Shown here: in pieces, positions 44,266 through 54,553 of the stretch | Position numbering within the stretch: the stretch's first letter is position 1 | How the letters are laid out: each line of letters opens with the position of its first letter | Assembly (NCBI GenBank): GCA_021832085.1 | Contig: JAKBLM010000013.1 | Location: 1-64,000 of the forward strand | Reading direction: 5' to 3' | DNA: 64,000 nt | From: Acidobacteriota bacterium | GTDB taxonomy: Bacteria > Acidobacteriota > Terriglobia > Acidiferrales > UBA7541 | Notes under the pieces: generated by a model | What the model was told of the DNA's origin: nothing | Database searches by the model: none | The model's input: the letters and a program-made list of their open reading frames with translations, nothing else | Program-made: the position numbers and the translations under genes

Positions 44266-45198
44266 ATGGCTAGTGAGCCGAAACCTCAGGTCGCGAATCC
44301 AGCGGAGGCGAAACCGGTGGAACTGCCCGGTCGCGTGGATTTCAACACGATTATTGTCGCAACGGACTTCTCCCCGGCTTCGGAACGCGCGTTGAGCTAC
44401 GCCTTGGCTATCGCACATCGTTACGACTCTCACGTTTATGTGGTCCATGCGATTCGGCCCGACCTCTATACGCTTACGCCGCCGGAAGCCTCCGGCGGCA
44501 TGGTCGAATTGGTGCGCCAGGCCGCTGAGCAGGAAATGGCGAGTTTACTCGTTTCGGGTCGGCTGCGCGAAGTTCCTCATCAGGCGGTGGTGGAGGAAGG
44601 TGAGGTCTGGACCGTTCTGGCCGATTTGGCCAGCCGCCACGATGCCGACCTGATCGTACTGGGAACTCATGGGCGCACCGGATTTGAAAAGATGTTCCTG
44701 GGATCGGTGGCCGAGCGGGTTTTCCGGCTGGCCGAGAGGCCGGTGCTGACAGTGGGGCCGGAGGTGGCCAAGCAGGCCCCGGAAGAGGTTGAGCTGAAGC
44801 ACATCATTTACGCCACTGACTTCTCCCCCAATTCGCGTCGCGGGCTGCCTTACGCGCTTTCGCTGGCTCAGGAACACCAGGCGACCCTTTCCCTGTTCCA
44901 CGTCGTGGAAAATAGCGAGGAGCTTTCACCGGAGACGGTCAGCCACCTGCGGCAATTCTTTACCGAACGCCTGCAGGCGTTGCTGCCTCCCGGCGCCGAT
45001 CTTTGGTGTTATCCGGAATTTGTCGTGAGTTTCGGTAATCCCGTCGAGCGCATCCTGGAAGTTGTGGAGTCCTCTGGGGCCGACCTGTTGGTGCTCGGCA
45101 TCCGCGGCGGGGGAACCGCGGTCGGCCACATGCCCCCTGCCAATGCCTACCGAATCGTCTGCCAGGCGGCGTGCCCTGTGCTGACCGTACGAGGTTAG
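44266..45198 (+). CDS. Universal stress protein with two Usp domains
   Basis: 310 residues forming two UspA domains in tandem (about 25-160 and 175-310). The first has a complete ATP-binding loop GTHGRTGFEKMFLGS; the second has a degenerate one (GIRGGGTAVGHMPPAN). Such proteins bind ATP and help survival under stress or growth arrest. GGAGGG lies ahead of ATG 44266. The gene stands alone between a sigma-54-like promoter and a terminator. Confidence 0.9.
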   Translation: MASEPKPQVANPAEAKPVELPGRVDFNTIIVATDFSPASERALSYALAIAHRYDSHVYVVHAIRPDLYTLTPPEASGGMVELVRQAAEQEMASLLVSGRLREVPHQAVVEEGEVWTVLADLASRHDADLIVLGTHGRTGFEKMFLGSVAERVFRLAERPVLTVGPEVAKQAPEEVELKHIIYATDFSPNSRRGLPYALSLAQEHQATLSLFHVVENSEELSPETVSHLRQFFTERLQALLPPGADLWCYPEFVVSFGNPVERILEVVESSGADLLVLGIRGGGTAVGHMPPANAYRIVCQAACPVLTVRG

Positions 45199-45545
45199 TT
45201 GGTGCCTTCCGGCTGGCTTTGGGTGAGCCAGTGGCGGAAAAGAAAGCGGGCCCGGAGGGTTCTAGAGGCTCTCCGGGCCTTTCCTTTTGCCTGGCTGATT
45301 CTGAATCGTCTACCGGAAAGCCGCTCTGTTCCGATTGCTGGAATCGGGCTCCCTTTTGCCGCGCACCCGCTCCTGAAAATCAGGTAATCCCGCTCGCCCG
45401 TGGGCAATTCGGCGAGCGTGGAAGCCCCTGTCCTGAATTTTCCCAGCTTTCTTTCTGATAGTGTTTTGCGGTGAGCGCTTGACCCGGAGAGGCCGTGGCG
45501 GCGAAACTCGCCTGGAAGCGGGGACTGCCCCAACGAAAGGCTTTC
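45199..45545. other. Intergenic region with terminator
   Basis: About 350 bp between the universal stress gene and the peptidase gene. Apart from the terminator at 45250-45288 I see nothing. A long minus-strand frame here is a shadow. Confidence 0.45.
45250..45288 (+). terminator. Terminator after the universal stress gene
   Basis: GCCCGGAG (45250-45257) pairs with CTCCGGGC (45271-45278), followed by CTTTCCTTTT. Confidence 0.7.
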
Positions 45546-46640
45546 ATGACTTTTTCTCCACACCGCACGCGGCTCGGTCGGCTTCGTGATCGAATGGAGC
45601 AGACCGGTGTCGAAGCCATTCTGATCACTCACATCCCCAACGTTTTCTATCTCAGTGGATTCAGCGGCGACGCGGGCGCACTGCTGGTGGAGATGAATCG
45701 CGCGACGCTCTTGACTGATTCCCGTTTCACCGTCCAGGCCAGTGAGGAGCTGGCCCCGGCGCTGATTGGACTGAAGATCGTCAAGGGCTCGCTTGCCTCG
45801 GCTGCCGGAGCCGAACTGGTTCGCCGGCACGTGCGCGGGCGGGCGGCTTTCGAAGGGGCGAGGGTTTCGGTACTCGACGCGGCGGACTTGCGGAAGGCTT
45901 CGCAGGACCGTGTCCGGTGGCGGCCAGTGACCGGCTGGGTCGAGCGGTTGCGGACGGTGAAAGAGGCAGGCGAGGTCGAGCGGATCCGCGACGCGGCGCG
46001 GTTGGCGAGCGAGGTGATCGTCGAGGTGCTGCCGCTGGTGAAGCCGGGCGTAAAGGAATGCGATCTGGCTGCGGAAATCGAGTTCCGCATGCGGCGGCGG
46101 GGTGCCAGCGCTCCTGCCTTTGAAACGATCGTCGCCTCGGGCGCACGCGGTGCGCTGCCGCACGCGCGTGCCACCACCAAGGTATTCCGGGCGAATGAGT
46201 TGGTGGTCATCGATATGGGTGCTATACTCCGCCATTACTGTTCGGACCTGACTCGAACGGTATTCCTGGGCCGAGCCCCGACACGCATACGGCGGTGGTA
46301 CCGAGCCGTGTCCGAGGCTCAGGAGGCCGCCGCCGAGGCCTTGCGGCCGGGCGCGCCGGCCGAAGCGGCCGATTTGGCGGCCCGACAAGTTTTGCGCGGT
46401 TATGGCCTCGAAAGGGCGTTCGTCCATAGCACCGGTCACGGGCTGGGACTCGAAGTGCACGAGGGGCCCCGGTTGGGCCGTGGCCAGTCGCAACCTCTGG
46501 ACGCCTCGAGCGTAGTCACGATCGAGCCGGGCGTTTACATGGAAGGGGCTGGGGGCATTCGCCTTGAGGACGACCTGCTCGTTCTCCCTGGCGGCCCGGA
46601 AGTCCTGACAAACGCCCCGCGCGAATTCCTGGAGTTGTGA
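45546..46640 (+). CDS. M24-family Xaa-Pro aminopeptidase/dipeptidase
   Basis: A metallopeptidase predicted to remove residues before proline. The 364-residue protein has a creatinase-like N-domain and the pita-bread catalytic domain with all five metal ligands: Asp213, Asp224, His288 (HSTGHGLG), Glu317 (TIEPGVY) and Glu331. ATG 45546 is preferred over GTG 45495 because AAAGG lies five bases before it and the family similarity starts there. It is followed without a gap by accB; the pepP/pepQ-accB-accC order is common in bacteria. Confidence 0.9.
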   Translation: MTFSPHRTRLGRLRDRMEQTGVEAILITHIPNVFYLSGFSGDAGALLVEMNRATLLTDSRFTVQASEELAPALIGLKIVKGSLASAAGAELVRRHVRGRAAFEGARVSVLDAADLRKASQDRVRWRPVTGWVERLRTVKEAGEVERIRDAARLASEVIVEVLPLVKPGVKECDLAAEIEFRMRRRGASAPAFETIVASGARGALPHARATTKVFRANELVVIDMGAILRHYCSDLTRTVFLGRAPTRIRRWYRAVSEAQEAAAEALRPGAPAEAADLAARQVLRGYGLERAFVHSTGHGLGLEVHEGPRLGRGQSQPLDASSVVTIEPGVYMEGAGGIRLEDDLLVLPGGPEVLTNAPREFLEL

Positions 46641-47174
46641 ATGGCCGGAAAGAAAAAAACGACGACTCCCACTTCCGCTTCCTCCGCCTCGAAGCTCGAC
46701 TGGCCGGAAGTCGAGCGGGTGCTGAAATTGATGGACCGGCATGAGCTGGAGGAATTCGAATATTCCACCGGCGGGTTCCACGTTCGATTGAAGAAAGTGT
46801 CGGTCGACCAGGCGCCGGCCACACCGTCCCCGGCGGCGGTTCCCGCCGCAGCTCCGGCTCAAGCTACCGTGGCGCCGGCTGAACCGGCTCCGGCAGCCGC
46901 CGAGAGCGGCGAAAAGGTGCATATCGTCAAGTCTCCGATAGTCGGCACGTACTACGCCGCCCCCAGTCCCGGCGCACCCAGCTTCGTCAAGGTTGGCGAC
47001 CATGTCCAAACGGGGCAGGTGCTTTGCATTATCGAGGCAATGAAGCTGATGAACGAGATCGAATCGGACGTTGCCGGGGAAATCACGCGTGTTTTTGTCG
47101 AGAACGGCCAGCCGGTCGAATACGGCGAGCCGCTCTATGCCATCCGGCCGAGCGGTTCGGATCGGTCGGCCTGA
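46641..47174 (+). CDS. accB: Acetyl-CoA carboxylase biotin carboxyl carrier protein
   Basis: Carries biotin between biotin carboxylase and carboxyltransferase in the first step of fatty-acid synthesis. 177 residues: an N-terminal domain, an Ala/Pro-rich flexible linker (about 57-90), and the biotinyl domain with the biotinylated Lys135 in IEAMKLMNEIE. It starts directly after the peptidase stop codon and precedes accC by 6 bp. Confidence 0.95.
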   Translation: MAGKKKTTTPTSASSASKLDWPEVERVLKLMDRHELEEFEYSTGGFHVRLKKVSVDQAPATPSPAAVPAAAPAQATVAPAEPAPAAAESGEKVHIVKSPIVGTYYAAPSPGAPSFVKVGDHVQTGQVLCIIEAMKLMNEIESDVAGEITRVFVENGQPVEYGEPLYAIRPSGSDRSA

Positions 47175-47180
47175 AACGGG

Positions 47181-48530
47181 ATGTTCCGGAAAATTCTCAT
47201 TGCCAACCGCGGGGAGATCGCCCTGCGGATCATTCACGCCTCAAAGGAATTGGGTCTGCGCACCGTCGCGGTGTATTCGGAGGCGGACCGGCACGCGCTG
47301 CATGTTCGCTTTGCCGATGAGGCAGTCTGCATCGGCCCGCCGCGTTCCGCTGAGAGCTATTTGAACATCCCGGCCGTGATCAGCGCGGCCGAGATCACCA
47401 ACGTCGACGCGATTCATCCTGGCTACGGTTTCCTCTCCGAAAACGCGAATTTTGCCGAGGTCTGCGAGGCTTCCCACATTACCTTCATCGGCCCCTCTTC
47501 GGAAACCATCCGGCTGATGGGGGAAAAGGACCGGGCGCGGCAGAAGATGGCTGAAGCTGGCCTTCCAATCATCCCCGGCTCGGAAGGGGTGGTGCCGGAC
47601 GAAGACGCCGCGCAGCGGGTCGCTGCCGAGGTTGGCTACCCGCTTATGATCAAGGCGGCCGAAGGGGGCGGCGGGCGTGGCATGCGCGTGGTGCGGGAGC
47701 CCGGCGAACTGCTGGGCGCTTTCCGGACCGCGCGCACTGAAAGCGAACAAGCGTTCGGCAGCCCCGACGTCTACATCGAGCGGCTGATCGAGCGGCCCCG
47801 GCACATCGAATTCCAGGTGCTGGGCGACCAGGCCGGCAACGTCATCCACCTGGGCGAGCGCGAATGCACCATCCAGCGGCGGCATCAGAAGCTGCTCGAG
47901 GAATCGGCCTCCCCGGTGCTGGAGCCGGAGACGCGGGAGCGCGTCGGCGCGGAAGTGGTTGAGGCGTTGCGCCGGATCCGCTACACCAATGCTGGCACGG
48001 TCGAGTTTCTTCTCGACCAGAACGGCCAGCTCTATTTCATCGAGATGAACACCCGGATACAGGTCGAGCACCCCGTCACTGAAATGCGTTCGGGCGTGGA
48101 CCTGGTGAAGGCGCAATTGCTGGTCGCCGCGGGCGTGCCGCTACGGGATATCGTCGAAAAGGTCGAGTTCCGCGGCCACAGCATGGAATGCCGGATCAAT
48201 GCGGAAGACCCGGAAACCTTCCGGCCTTCGCCTGGCCGGATCACCGCCTTCCACGTTCCCAGCGGGCCAGGGGTCCGCGTCGATACGGCCGTTTATGCAG
48301 ACGCGACAATCCCTCCTTATTACGATTCGCTGGTGGCGAAGCTGATCGTGCATGGCAACGACCGTGCCGAGGCCATCGCGCGGATGCGCCGTGCGCTGGA
48401 AATGTTTGTGATCGAAGGGATCCGCACGACGATCCCGCTGCACCGGCGTATCCTGGCCGATCCCGACTTCGCCGCTGGGCGCTTCGATACCGGCTTCCTC
48501 GACCGGCTGGTGAAGCTGCCGGCGGAGTAG
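47181..48530 (+). CDS. accC: Acetyl-CoA carboxylase biotin carboxylase subunit
   Basis: ATP-dependent carboxylation of the biotin on AccB. The 449-residue protein has the ATP-grasp fold with the start [17 protein letters not shown], the glycine loop [25 protein letters not shown] and a C-terminal biotin-carboxylase domain. The length and gene order accB-accC are standard. Confidence 0.96.
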   Translation: MFRKILIANRGEIALRIIHASKELGLRTVAVYSEADRHALHVRFADEAVCIGPPRSAESYLNIPAVISAAEITNVDAIHPGYGFLSENANFAEVCEASHITFIGPSSETIRLMGEKDRARQKMAEAGLPIIPGSEGVVPDEDAAQRVAAEVGYPLMIKAAEGGGGRGMRVVREPGELLGAFRTARTESEQAFGSPDVYIERLIERPRHIEFQVLGDQAGNVIHLGERECTIQRRHQKLLEESASPVLEPETRERVGAEVVEALRRIRYTNAGTVEFLLDQNGQLYFIEMNTRIQVEHPVTEMRSGVDLVKAQLLVAAGVPLRDIVEKVEFRGHSMECRINAEDPETFRPSPGRITAFHVPSGPGVRVDTAVYADATIPPYYDSLVAKLIVHGNDRAEAIARMRRALEMFVIEGIRTTIPLHRRILADPDFAAGRFDTGFLDRLVKLPAE

Positions 48531-48536
48531 TTGCGG

Positions 48537-49178
48537 ATGCCGCTTGCCTTTCCTTCCTTCTACGTCATAATGGACGCCGTTTTGAGCGGTTCCTCAACGA
48601 TCGCATTGGCAGAGCAGTTGGCTTCGGCCGGAGCCGAACTGATGCAATACCGCGACAAACAAGGGTCCTCGCGCCTGCTCTTTGAAACCAGCCAGATGCT
48701 GGTGCGCCGGCTTGAGCTCTTTCCGGTGCGTTTGATCGTCAATGATCGCCCCGATATCGCGGCGCTGGTGGGCGCCGGCGGAGTGCACATCGGCCAGGAC
48801 GATCTGCCGGTAGCCGGAGCGCGGACGATCATTGGCAGCGAGCGCTGGGTAGGTTGCTCCACCCATACGCTGGAGCAGGTGCGCGAAGCCGGCCGCACGG
48901 CCGCCGACTACATCGCCTTCGGCCCCATTTTCCCGACCACCACGAAAGCCGCCGCCGATCCGACGGTGGGCGTCGAAGGCTTGCGCCGGGCTCGGGAGCT
49001 GACACGGAAGCCGCTGGTGGCGATCGGGGGCATCACGCTCGAGCGCGCCGAGCAGGTTTGGCGCGCCGGCGCCGATTCGGTCGCGGTTGCGCGTGATGTG
49101 CTCGCGGCCCGCGACCCAGCCGCCCGTCTCCAGGAGTATCGGGAACTCGCCACGCACGTTTTCGGAAAGCAATCTTGA
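48537..49178 (+). CDS. thiE: Thiamine-phosphate synthase
   Basis: Joins hydroxymethylpyrimidine diphosphate and the thiazole phosphate to thiamine phosphate. The 213-residue TIM barrel has the family landmarks LMQYRDK, LIVNDRPDIA, GVHIGQDDLP and FGPIFPTTTK. ATG 48537 is chosen; TTG 48531 is also in frame. It lies 6 bp after accC, so it is probably in the same operon. No other thiamine gene is near. Confidence 0.92.
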   Translation: MPLAFPSFYVIMDAVLSGSSTIALAEQLASAGAELMQYRDKQGSSRLLFETSQMLVRRLELFPVRLIVNDRPDIAALVGAGGVHIGQDDLPVAGARTIIGSERWVGCSTHTLEQVREAGRTAADYIAFGPIFPTTTKAAADPTVGVEGLRRARELTRKPLVAIGGITLERAEQVWRAGADSVAVARDVLAARDPAARLQEYRELATHVFGKQS

Positions 49179-49285
49179 GGGACACCGGGGATCCTCGGTC
49201 GGCGGGGACCACGGATGGAGGATGTTTCTGGTGAGCGCCGCCCGCAAACAAAGCCCCGGGCGGAAACCGGGAAGGAGGATGAGCG

Positions 49286-50827
49286 ATGGCCAGCAAGCTG
49301 CTGTCGACCAAGCCGATCGATGAGTTGCTCAAGAGCGCCGAAGGGGAAAAGGGAGGTTTGCGGCGAGCACTCGGCCCGGTCAACCTGATTACGTTTGGCA
49401 TCGGTGCCATCATTGGCGCCGGAATCTTCGTGCTCACCGGGCAGGCGGCGGCACTCTACGCCGGTCCGGCGATCGTGCTTTCGTTCATCCTGTGCGGCAT
49501 TGGCAGCGGCTTTGCCGGCCTCTGCTACGCCGAGTTCGCGTCGCTGATCCCGATTGCCGGCTCGGCATACACCTATGCCTACGCTACGCTCGGCGAAATT
49601 TTCGCCTGGATCATTGGCTGGGCGCTGATTCTCGAATATTCGTTTGGCGCCGCGACGGTGGCTTCGGGATGGGCCGGTTACTTATCCAGCTTGCTGGCGG
49701 ATTTCAACATTCACATTCCGCCGCAGCTCGATGCGGTTCCCGGCACGAAACTGATCTTCTACCAGGGCACGTGGCAAAAAGCGAGCAACGTGCTGCCGGC
49801 AATCGAAAAGGCCGGAATCAATCCGGCGACGCTGCCCCACGCCACGGGGATTTTCAACCTCGTGGCGCTGCTGGTGATTCTGGTGATCACGGCGATCTTG
49901 GTGGTCGGCGTGAAGGAATCGGCGAACCTGAATTCCACGTTCGTGACGATCAAGATCTCCGTGCTGCTGGTCTTCATCGGGCTGGCCGCGATCTTTGTGA
50001 TGCATCATTCGCACATCGTCGACATGAACTGGCATCCCTTTCTTCCTCCCAATACGGGCAAATTCGGGCAGTATGGCTGGTCGGGAATCCTCCGCGGCGC
50101 GAGCGTGATCTTTTTCGCCTACATCGGATTTGACGCCGTTTCCACGACGGCGCAGGAGGCACGCAATCCGCAGAAAGACATGCCAATCGGCATCATCGGA
50201 TCATTGGTGATCAGCACGGTGTTCTATATCATCGTGGCCGGACTGTTGACCGCGGTCGTGCCCTATACCTCCCTGGACGTGGCCGACCCGGTTGCCGTGG
50301 GCGTGGCCGCGACCGGCGTGCGCTGGGGCAGCATTCTGGTGAACCTGGGCGCCGTGGCCGGGATTGGGAGCGTGATGCTGGTGATGTTGCTGGGCCAATC
50401 GCGGATCTTCTGGACGATGTCGCAGGACGGACTGCTGCCGGGATGGGCTGGGAAAGTGCATCACCGGTTCCGCACCCCCTATATCTCGTCGATTGTCGTG
50501 GGGATTCCAGTGGCTTTGGCGGCGGCGTTTCTGCCAATCAACGAACTGGCGGATCTGGTGAACATCGGGACGCTCTCGGCGTTTACGATCGTCTGCCTGG
50601 GTGTGTGGGTGCTGCGGCGCAAGCAGCCGGACCTCCATCGTCCGTTCAAGACACCGTGGGTGCCACTCGTGCCGATTCTGGGCGCCTGCATCTCCCTGGG
50701 ATTGATGGCCGGTTTGCCTTCACTGACATGGATTGCCTTTCTGTCGTGGGGCACCTTCGGACTACTCATCTATTTCTTCTACAGCCGCCGTCACAGCCAG
50801 CTGAGGCAGCAGCAGACGGGCGATTAG
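49286..50827 (+). CDS. APC-superfamily amino-acid permease
   Basis: A 513-residue permease with about 12-14 TM helices. The first carries the substrate loop GIGAIIGAGIFVLTG, and GFDAVSTTAQEARNPQKDMP is the conserved APC segment after TM6. It resembles the cationic-amino-acid/YfnA branch. AAGGAGG precedes ATG 49286. The substrate is not predictable. It stands alone between thiE and a signalling phosphatase gene. Confidence 0.9.
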   Translation: MASKLLSTKPIDELLKSAEGEKGGLRRALGPVNLITFGIGAIIGAGIFVLTGQAAALYAGPAIVLSFILCGIGSGFAGLCYAEFASLIPIAGSAYTYAYATLGEIFAWIIGWALILEYSFGAATVASGWAGYLSSLLADFNIHIPPQLDAVPGTKLIFYQGTWQKASNVLPAIEKAGINPATLPHATGIFNLVALLVILVITAILVVGVKESANLNSTFVTIKISVLLVFIGLAAIFVMHHSHIVDMNWHPFLPPNTGKFGQYGWSGILRGASVIFFAYIGFDAVSTTAQEARNPQKDMPIGIIGSLVISTVFYIIVAGLLTAVVPYTSLDVADPVAVGVAATGVRWGSILVNLGAVAGIGSVMLVMLLGQSRIFWTMSQDGLLPGWAGKVHHRFRTPYISSIVVGIPVALAAAFLPINELADLVNIGTLSAFTIVCLGVWVLRRKQPDLHRPFKTPWVPLVPILGACISLGLMAGLPSLTWIAFLSWGTFGLLIYFFYSRRHSQLRQQQTGD

Positions 50828-50890
50828 AATCGAGGATTAGACGGGCCGGGTTCCGGTGCCCGCAACAGGCGCCGGGGATAGACTTGCCGA

Positions 50891-52897
50891 ATGGCGATGA
50901 TGAGGCCAAGACTCCTCAGAGCGCTTTGGCGCCGCGCGTCTCTCTTGGACCGCATCGCTACGGCACTGATTGTTCTGTACGCTGTGGCGTTTGTAGCGGA
51001 AGCGCTCGGCTGGCGCCCGGGGCCGGGAGGGTTGTCGCTCGCCATCGGTTTCCTCTCGTTCCTCTTCTACATTTCCATCATTTTCCTGCTGTTTCGTTCG
51101 CGCGGCTGGATTGCCGACCGCCTGCTCTGGAAGCTCCGTAACCGGCTGATTCTGGCTTACATTTTCATTGCCGTTGTGCCGGTAGTGCTGCTGCTGGCGA
51201 TGGGCGTGATCCTCAGCTATATGGCAAATATTGAAATCGCCGCCCACTTGCTCCATGACGACGTTCATACACGGATGCAAGAGGTTCATGCAGCGAGCCG
51301 CGAAGCGTTGGCGCTCGCCCAGGCCACCGGTGGCCCGCACCCGACCCTGAAAACCTTGGATCGTTCTCCGGTGATTCGTACCTTGCTCCAATCGGAACAG
51401 CATCGCCTGCCGGACCTCTCCATCGAGTTTTTGGCCGCTACGGCCGAGACCCGGAAACCGTCGTCGCCGACCGGCCCGGCGCAATTCGTCGAGCGAAATG
51501 GCAAGTTGTGGATCGAAGGCGCCTCGGTAGGCCAGTTGCCAGATTCGCGCTGGGTCGAAGCCCGCGCTCGGCTGCCGGTCACCTCCCGTCTGTTGGATGC
51601 GTTGTCGCCCGAGCTTGGGCCGCTGTCGCTGGGTGTTACCAGCGTATCTACCGGGAACTTCCAGCGAAACCAGAAAGGCGCCACGGGCGAGGCAAGGGGA
51701 CTGGTTTCGACGCGGAACCGTGTGTTGCCGCCGCCGAAGAACTGGCTGGACTTTCGCATAGGGGGCGGAACCACCTTCAATCTGTTGTTATATCCCGGGC
51801 ACGGGGCTAAGCCCGAATCGAAGATGCTGCTGGCGGCGTTTCAGGCGCGAGCGTCGAGCTTGAGCAAGCGGATCGAAGGATCGCTTGGTGAATTCCAATG
51901 GGTTTTCGTCGGGCTGCTGTTCGTGGTCGGGGGACTGTTCATTGTTCTCTGGTTGCTGGCTTTCATTGCGGGATTGGTGATGACGCGGACGATCACGCGC
52001 ACCGTGGCAAAGCTCGACGAAGCGACGCACCACGTGAAAGCAGGCGATTTCTCGCACCGCATCTCGATTGAGCGCCGGGATCAATTGGGCGCTTTGGCTG
52101 AATCCTTCAACTCGATGACCAGCTCGATCGAGGAACTGCTCGAGGAGCAGCGGCAGCGGCAGCGGCTCGAAAACGAGCTGACGATCGCGCGCGAAGTGCA
52201 GACCCAGCTTTTCCCGCGGTCACTTCCGGCTATTCCCGGGCTGGAGTTGGGTGCCGAGTGCCGGGCAGCACGGGTGGTCAGCGGCGATTATTACGACTGC
52301 ATCCAGCTTGATGGCCAACGAGTGGCAATCGCCCTCGCCGATATCAGTGGCAAGGGAATTTCGGCGGCCCTGCTGATGGCGAGCCTGAATGCGGCACTGC
52401 GGAGCATGGTCGTTTCCGACGGGATGCGCGGCCTCGAACCGGCCAGGCTGGCCGAGCGGCTGAATCGCCATCTCTTGCTCAATACGTCCGACGACCGCTA
52501 CGCCACTTTCTTCTTCGCCATCTACGACTCGGCCGCCCGCCGGCTCGACTACACCAACGCCGGCCATCTGCCGCCCTTTTTCATCAATGGCGACCGCGTG
52601 GAAAAACTCGATCGCGGCGGACCGGTGATTGGCCTGCTGGAGGGTTGCAGCTACGAACAGGCCTCCGTCATGATCGAGCCCGGCAGCATGCTGGTGGCCT
52701 ACAGTGACGGCATGACCGAGCCGGAAGACGCATACGGTGAGGAATTCGGCCCCGAACGGCTGCAGGCCGAAATCCTTCGCCATCGCCACCTCTCGCTTGA
52801 GCGGCTTTGCAACGAGTTGATCGAGGCGGTCAAGAATTGGTGCGCCCCAGCCGAGCCGTTTGACGATCAGACAGTGCTGATCGCGCGAATGCAATAA
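50891..52897 (+). CDS. HAMP-linked SpoIIE/RsbU-type PP2C serine phosphatase
   Basis: 668 residues. Two TM helices lie near the N-terminus (about 45-68 and 87-112), then an extracytoplasmic domain of about 230 residues, another TM (about 338-360) with HAMP, a short coiled coil, and a PP2C/SpoIIE catalytic domain. The metal-site motifs GDYYD, ADISGKG, YSDGMTEPED and DDQTVL are present. Such proteins dephosphorylate anti-anti-sigma factors in partner-switching stress pathways. No anti-sigma or STAS gene is adjacent, so its partner is unknown. Confidence 0.9.
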   Translation: MAMMRPRLLRALWRRASLLDRIATALIVLYAVAFVAEALGWRPGPGGLSLAIGFLSFLFYISIIFLLFRSRGWIADRLLWKLRNRLILAYIFIAVVPVVLLLAMGVILSYMANIEIAAHLLHDDVHTRMQEVHAASREALALAQATGGPHPTLKTLDRSPVIRTLLQSEQHRLPDLSIEFLAATAETRKPSSPTGPAQFVERNGKLWIEGASVGQLPDSRWVEARARLPVTSRLLDALSPELGPLSLGVTSVSTGNFQRNQKGATGEARGLVSTRNRVLPPPKNWLDFRIGGGTTFNLLLYPGHGAKPESKMLLAAFQARASSLSKRIEGSLGEFQWVFVGLLFVVGGLFIVLWLLAFIAGLVMTRTITRTVAKLDEATHHVKAGDFSHRISIERRDQLGALAESFNSMTSSIEELLEEQRQRQRLENELTIAREVQTQLFPRSLPAIPGLELGAECRAARVVSGDYYDCIQLDGQRVAIALADISGKGISAALLMASLNAALRSMVVSDGMRGLEPARLAERLNRHLLLNTSDDRYATFFFAIYDSAARRLDYTNAGHLPPFFINGDRVEKLDRGGPVIGLLEGCSYEQASVMIEPGSMLVAYSDGMTEPEDAYGEEFGPERLQAEILRHRHLSLERLCNELIEAVKNWCAPAEPFDDQTVLIARMQ

Positions 52898-52934
52898 CCA
52901 GGGGACAGTCCCGCAGGCCAGCGCACGTCCCCGC

Positions 52935-52962
52935 TTACGTTTCCCGGCTCATTCGTTATACT
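52935..52962 (+). promoter_or_regulatory. Promoter for a probably leaderless nnr transcript
   Basis: TATACT (52957-52962) is a good -10; the -35 (TTACGT, 52935-52940, 16-bp spacer) is weak. Initiation 6-8 bases later falls on or beside ATG 52970, and no Shine-Dalgarno sequence is present, suggesting a leaderless mRNA. Confidence 0.45.
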
Positions 52963-52969
52963 GACCCCC

Positions 52970-54553
52970 ATGAAAGCATTAACTGCTGCGCGCATGCGCG
53001 AAATCGATCGCCTCACCACCGAGCGGTACGGGATTGCGAGCCTCGACCTGATGGAGAACGCCGGGCGCGGGGTCGCCGATACGATTGCCGGCCGCCATCC
53101 CAACCTGGAACAGTGCTGGATCACCGTGCTTTGCGGAAAAGGAAACAACGGCGGCGACGGACTGGTGGCCGCGCGTCACCTTGCCGAGCGCGGCGCCCGG
53201 CCCTCGGTGCATCTGTTCGCCAAGGCCGAGGAAGTTGGGGGCGACGCGGCAGTGAATCTGCGCCGCTGGCGCGAATTGGGCGCAGTGAACGAGGTGACGA
53301 CGGAAGAAGCGCTCGAAAAGATCAGCGCCGAATTGGCGGCGGCCGACATTGTGGTCGACGCGTTGCTCGGCACGGGCCTCAGCGGCCCGGCGCGGGGGCT
53401 GGCCGCGACGGCGATCGACGACGTGAACCGCCTGGCGCGGCACGCCGACGTCATCGCTGTTGACATTCCCTCGGGCATGCCCTCCGACAGCTTCGATTCG
53501 CCTGGTCCGGTGATCGATGCCGATGCCACGATCACCTTCACCGCACCGAAAATCGGCCAGCTCCTGCCGCCCAACGCCGAGCACGTCGGACGGCTCATCG
53601 TGCACGAAATCGGCTCACCGCGCGAGCTGTGGGAAAGCGACGAATCGCTGAAGTTGCATTGGCTCGAGCCGGGCGAGTTCCGCGGCTTGCCGCTGCGCCG
53701 CGCCGCGAATACGCACAAGGGGACTTACGGCCACGCCCTGATCGTCGCCGGATCGTACGGGAAATCGGGCGCGGCGGCACTGGCCGGCATGGGCGCGCTC
53801 CGCTCGGGCGCGGGACTGGTGACGGTGGCAACGCCCCAGCCCGTGTTGGGCATCGTGGCGCAATACATGCCCGAGTTGATGACGGAGCCGCTCGATGCCA
53901 CCGGCCGGGGCACGGTGGCCGCGCACGTCGCCGAATCCGGCCGCTGGCAGGAACTGCTCACCGGGAAAACGGCCGTGGCGATGGGACCCGGCCTGACGAC
54001 CGAGGCCGACACGGTACGGTTCGTACAAACGGCCGTGGCCGATTGCCCGCTGCCGCTGGTCCTGGACGCCGACGGTCTGAACGCCTTCGGCAATGCCGCC
54101 GCCGTCCTGAAAGATCGCCGCGGACCGCTGGCGGTCACGCCCCATCCGGGCGAGATGGCCAGGCTGGTGGGTAACAGTGCGGCACAGGTGCAGTCGCGCC
54201 GGCTCGAAACGGCGCTCGAAAGCGCCCGCGCCTGGAACGCCTTTGTCGTGCTGAAAGGCTTTCGCACGATCGTGGCCTCGCCCGATGGCCGCGCCTTCGT
54301 CAATTCCACCGGGAATCCCGGTATGGCCACCGGTGGCACCGGCGACGTGCTAACCGGCATTCTGGCCGGGCTGACCGCTTGGTTTGGGGCCAGTAATTGG
54401 GCGACCGTGCTGGGCCTCGGCGTCTACTTGCATGGCTTGGCTGGGGACTTGGCCGCCGAGCGGCGCGGAGAAATTTCGCTTGTGGCGACGGATGTTGTGC
54501 GTGCGCTCCCGCGCGCGTTTTGCCGCACGCTTGAGGCGATCGAGCATGCCTGA
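52970..54553 (+). CDS. nnr: Bifunctional NAD(P)H-hydrate epimerase and ADP-dependent dehydratase
   Basis: Repairs damaged (hydrated) NAD(P)H. 527 residues with two domains. The N-terminal YjeF epimerase (about 1-215) has CGKGNNGGDGLVAARHL and VDIPSGMPSD. The C-terminal ribokinase-like dehydratase (about 235-520) has HKGTYGHALIVAGS, VTPHPGEMARL and ATGGTGDVLTG. The tsaE start overlaps its end by 8 bp; the nnr-tsaE order is widespread. Confidence 0.94.
   Translation: MKALTAARMREIDRLTTERYGIASLDLMENAGRGVADTIAGRHPNLEQCWITVLCGKGNNGGDGLVAARHLAERGARPSVHLFAKAEEVGGDAAVNLRRWRELGAVNEVTTEEALEKISAELAAADIVVDALLGTGLSGPARGLAATAIDDVNRLARHADVIAVDIPSGMPSDSFDSPGPVIDADATITFTAPKIGQLLPPNAEHVGRLIVHEIGSPRELWESDESLKLHWLEPGEFRGLPLRRAANTHKGTYGHALIVAGSYGKSGAAALAGMGALRSGAGLVTVATPQPVLGIVAQYMPELMTEPLDATGRGTVAAHVAESGRWQELLTGKTAVAMGPGLTTEADTVRFVQTAVADCPLPLVLDADGLNAFGNAAAVLKDRRGPLAVTPHPGEMARLVGNSAAQVQSRRLETALESARAWNAFVVLKGFRTIVASPDGRAFVNSTGNPGMATGGTGDVLTGILAGLTAWFGASNWATVLGLGVYLHGLAGDLAAERRGEISLVATDVVRALPRAFCRTLEAIEHA

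Noticed and set aside
45195..47237. 680-residue open frame on the minus strand opposite the peptidase and accB genes
   Set aside because: Antisense shadow of two clear plus-strand genes; no ribosome site and no recognisable motif.
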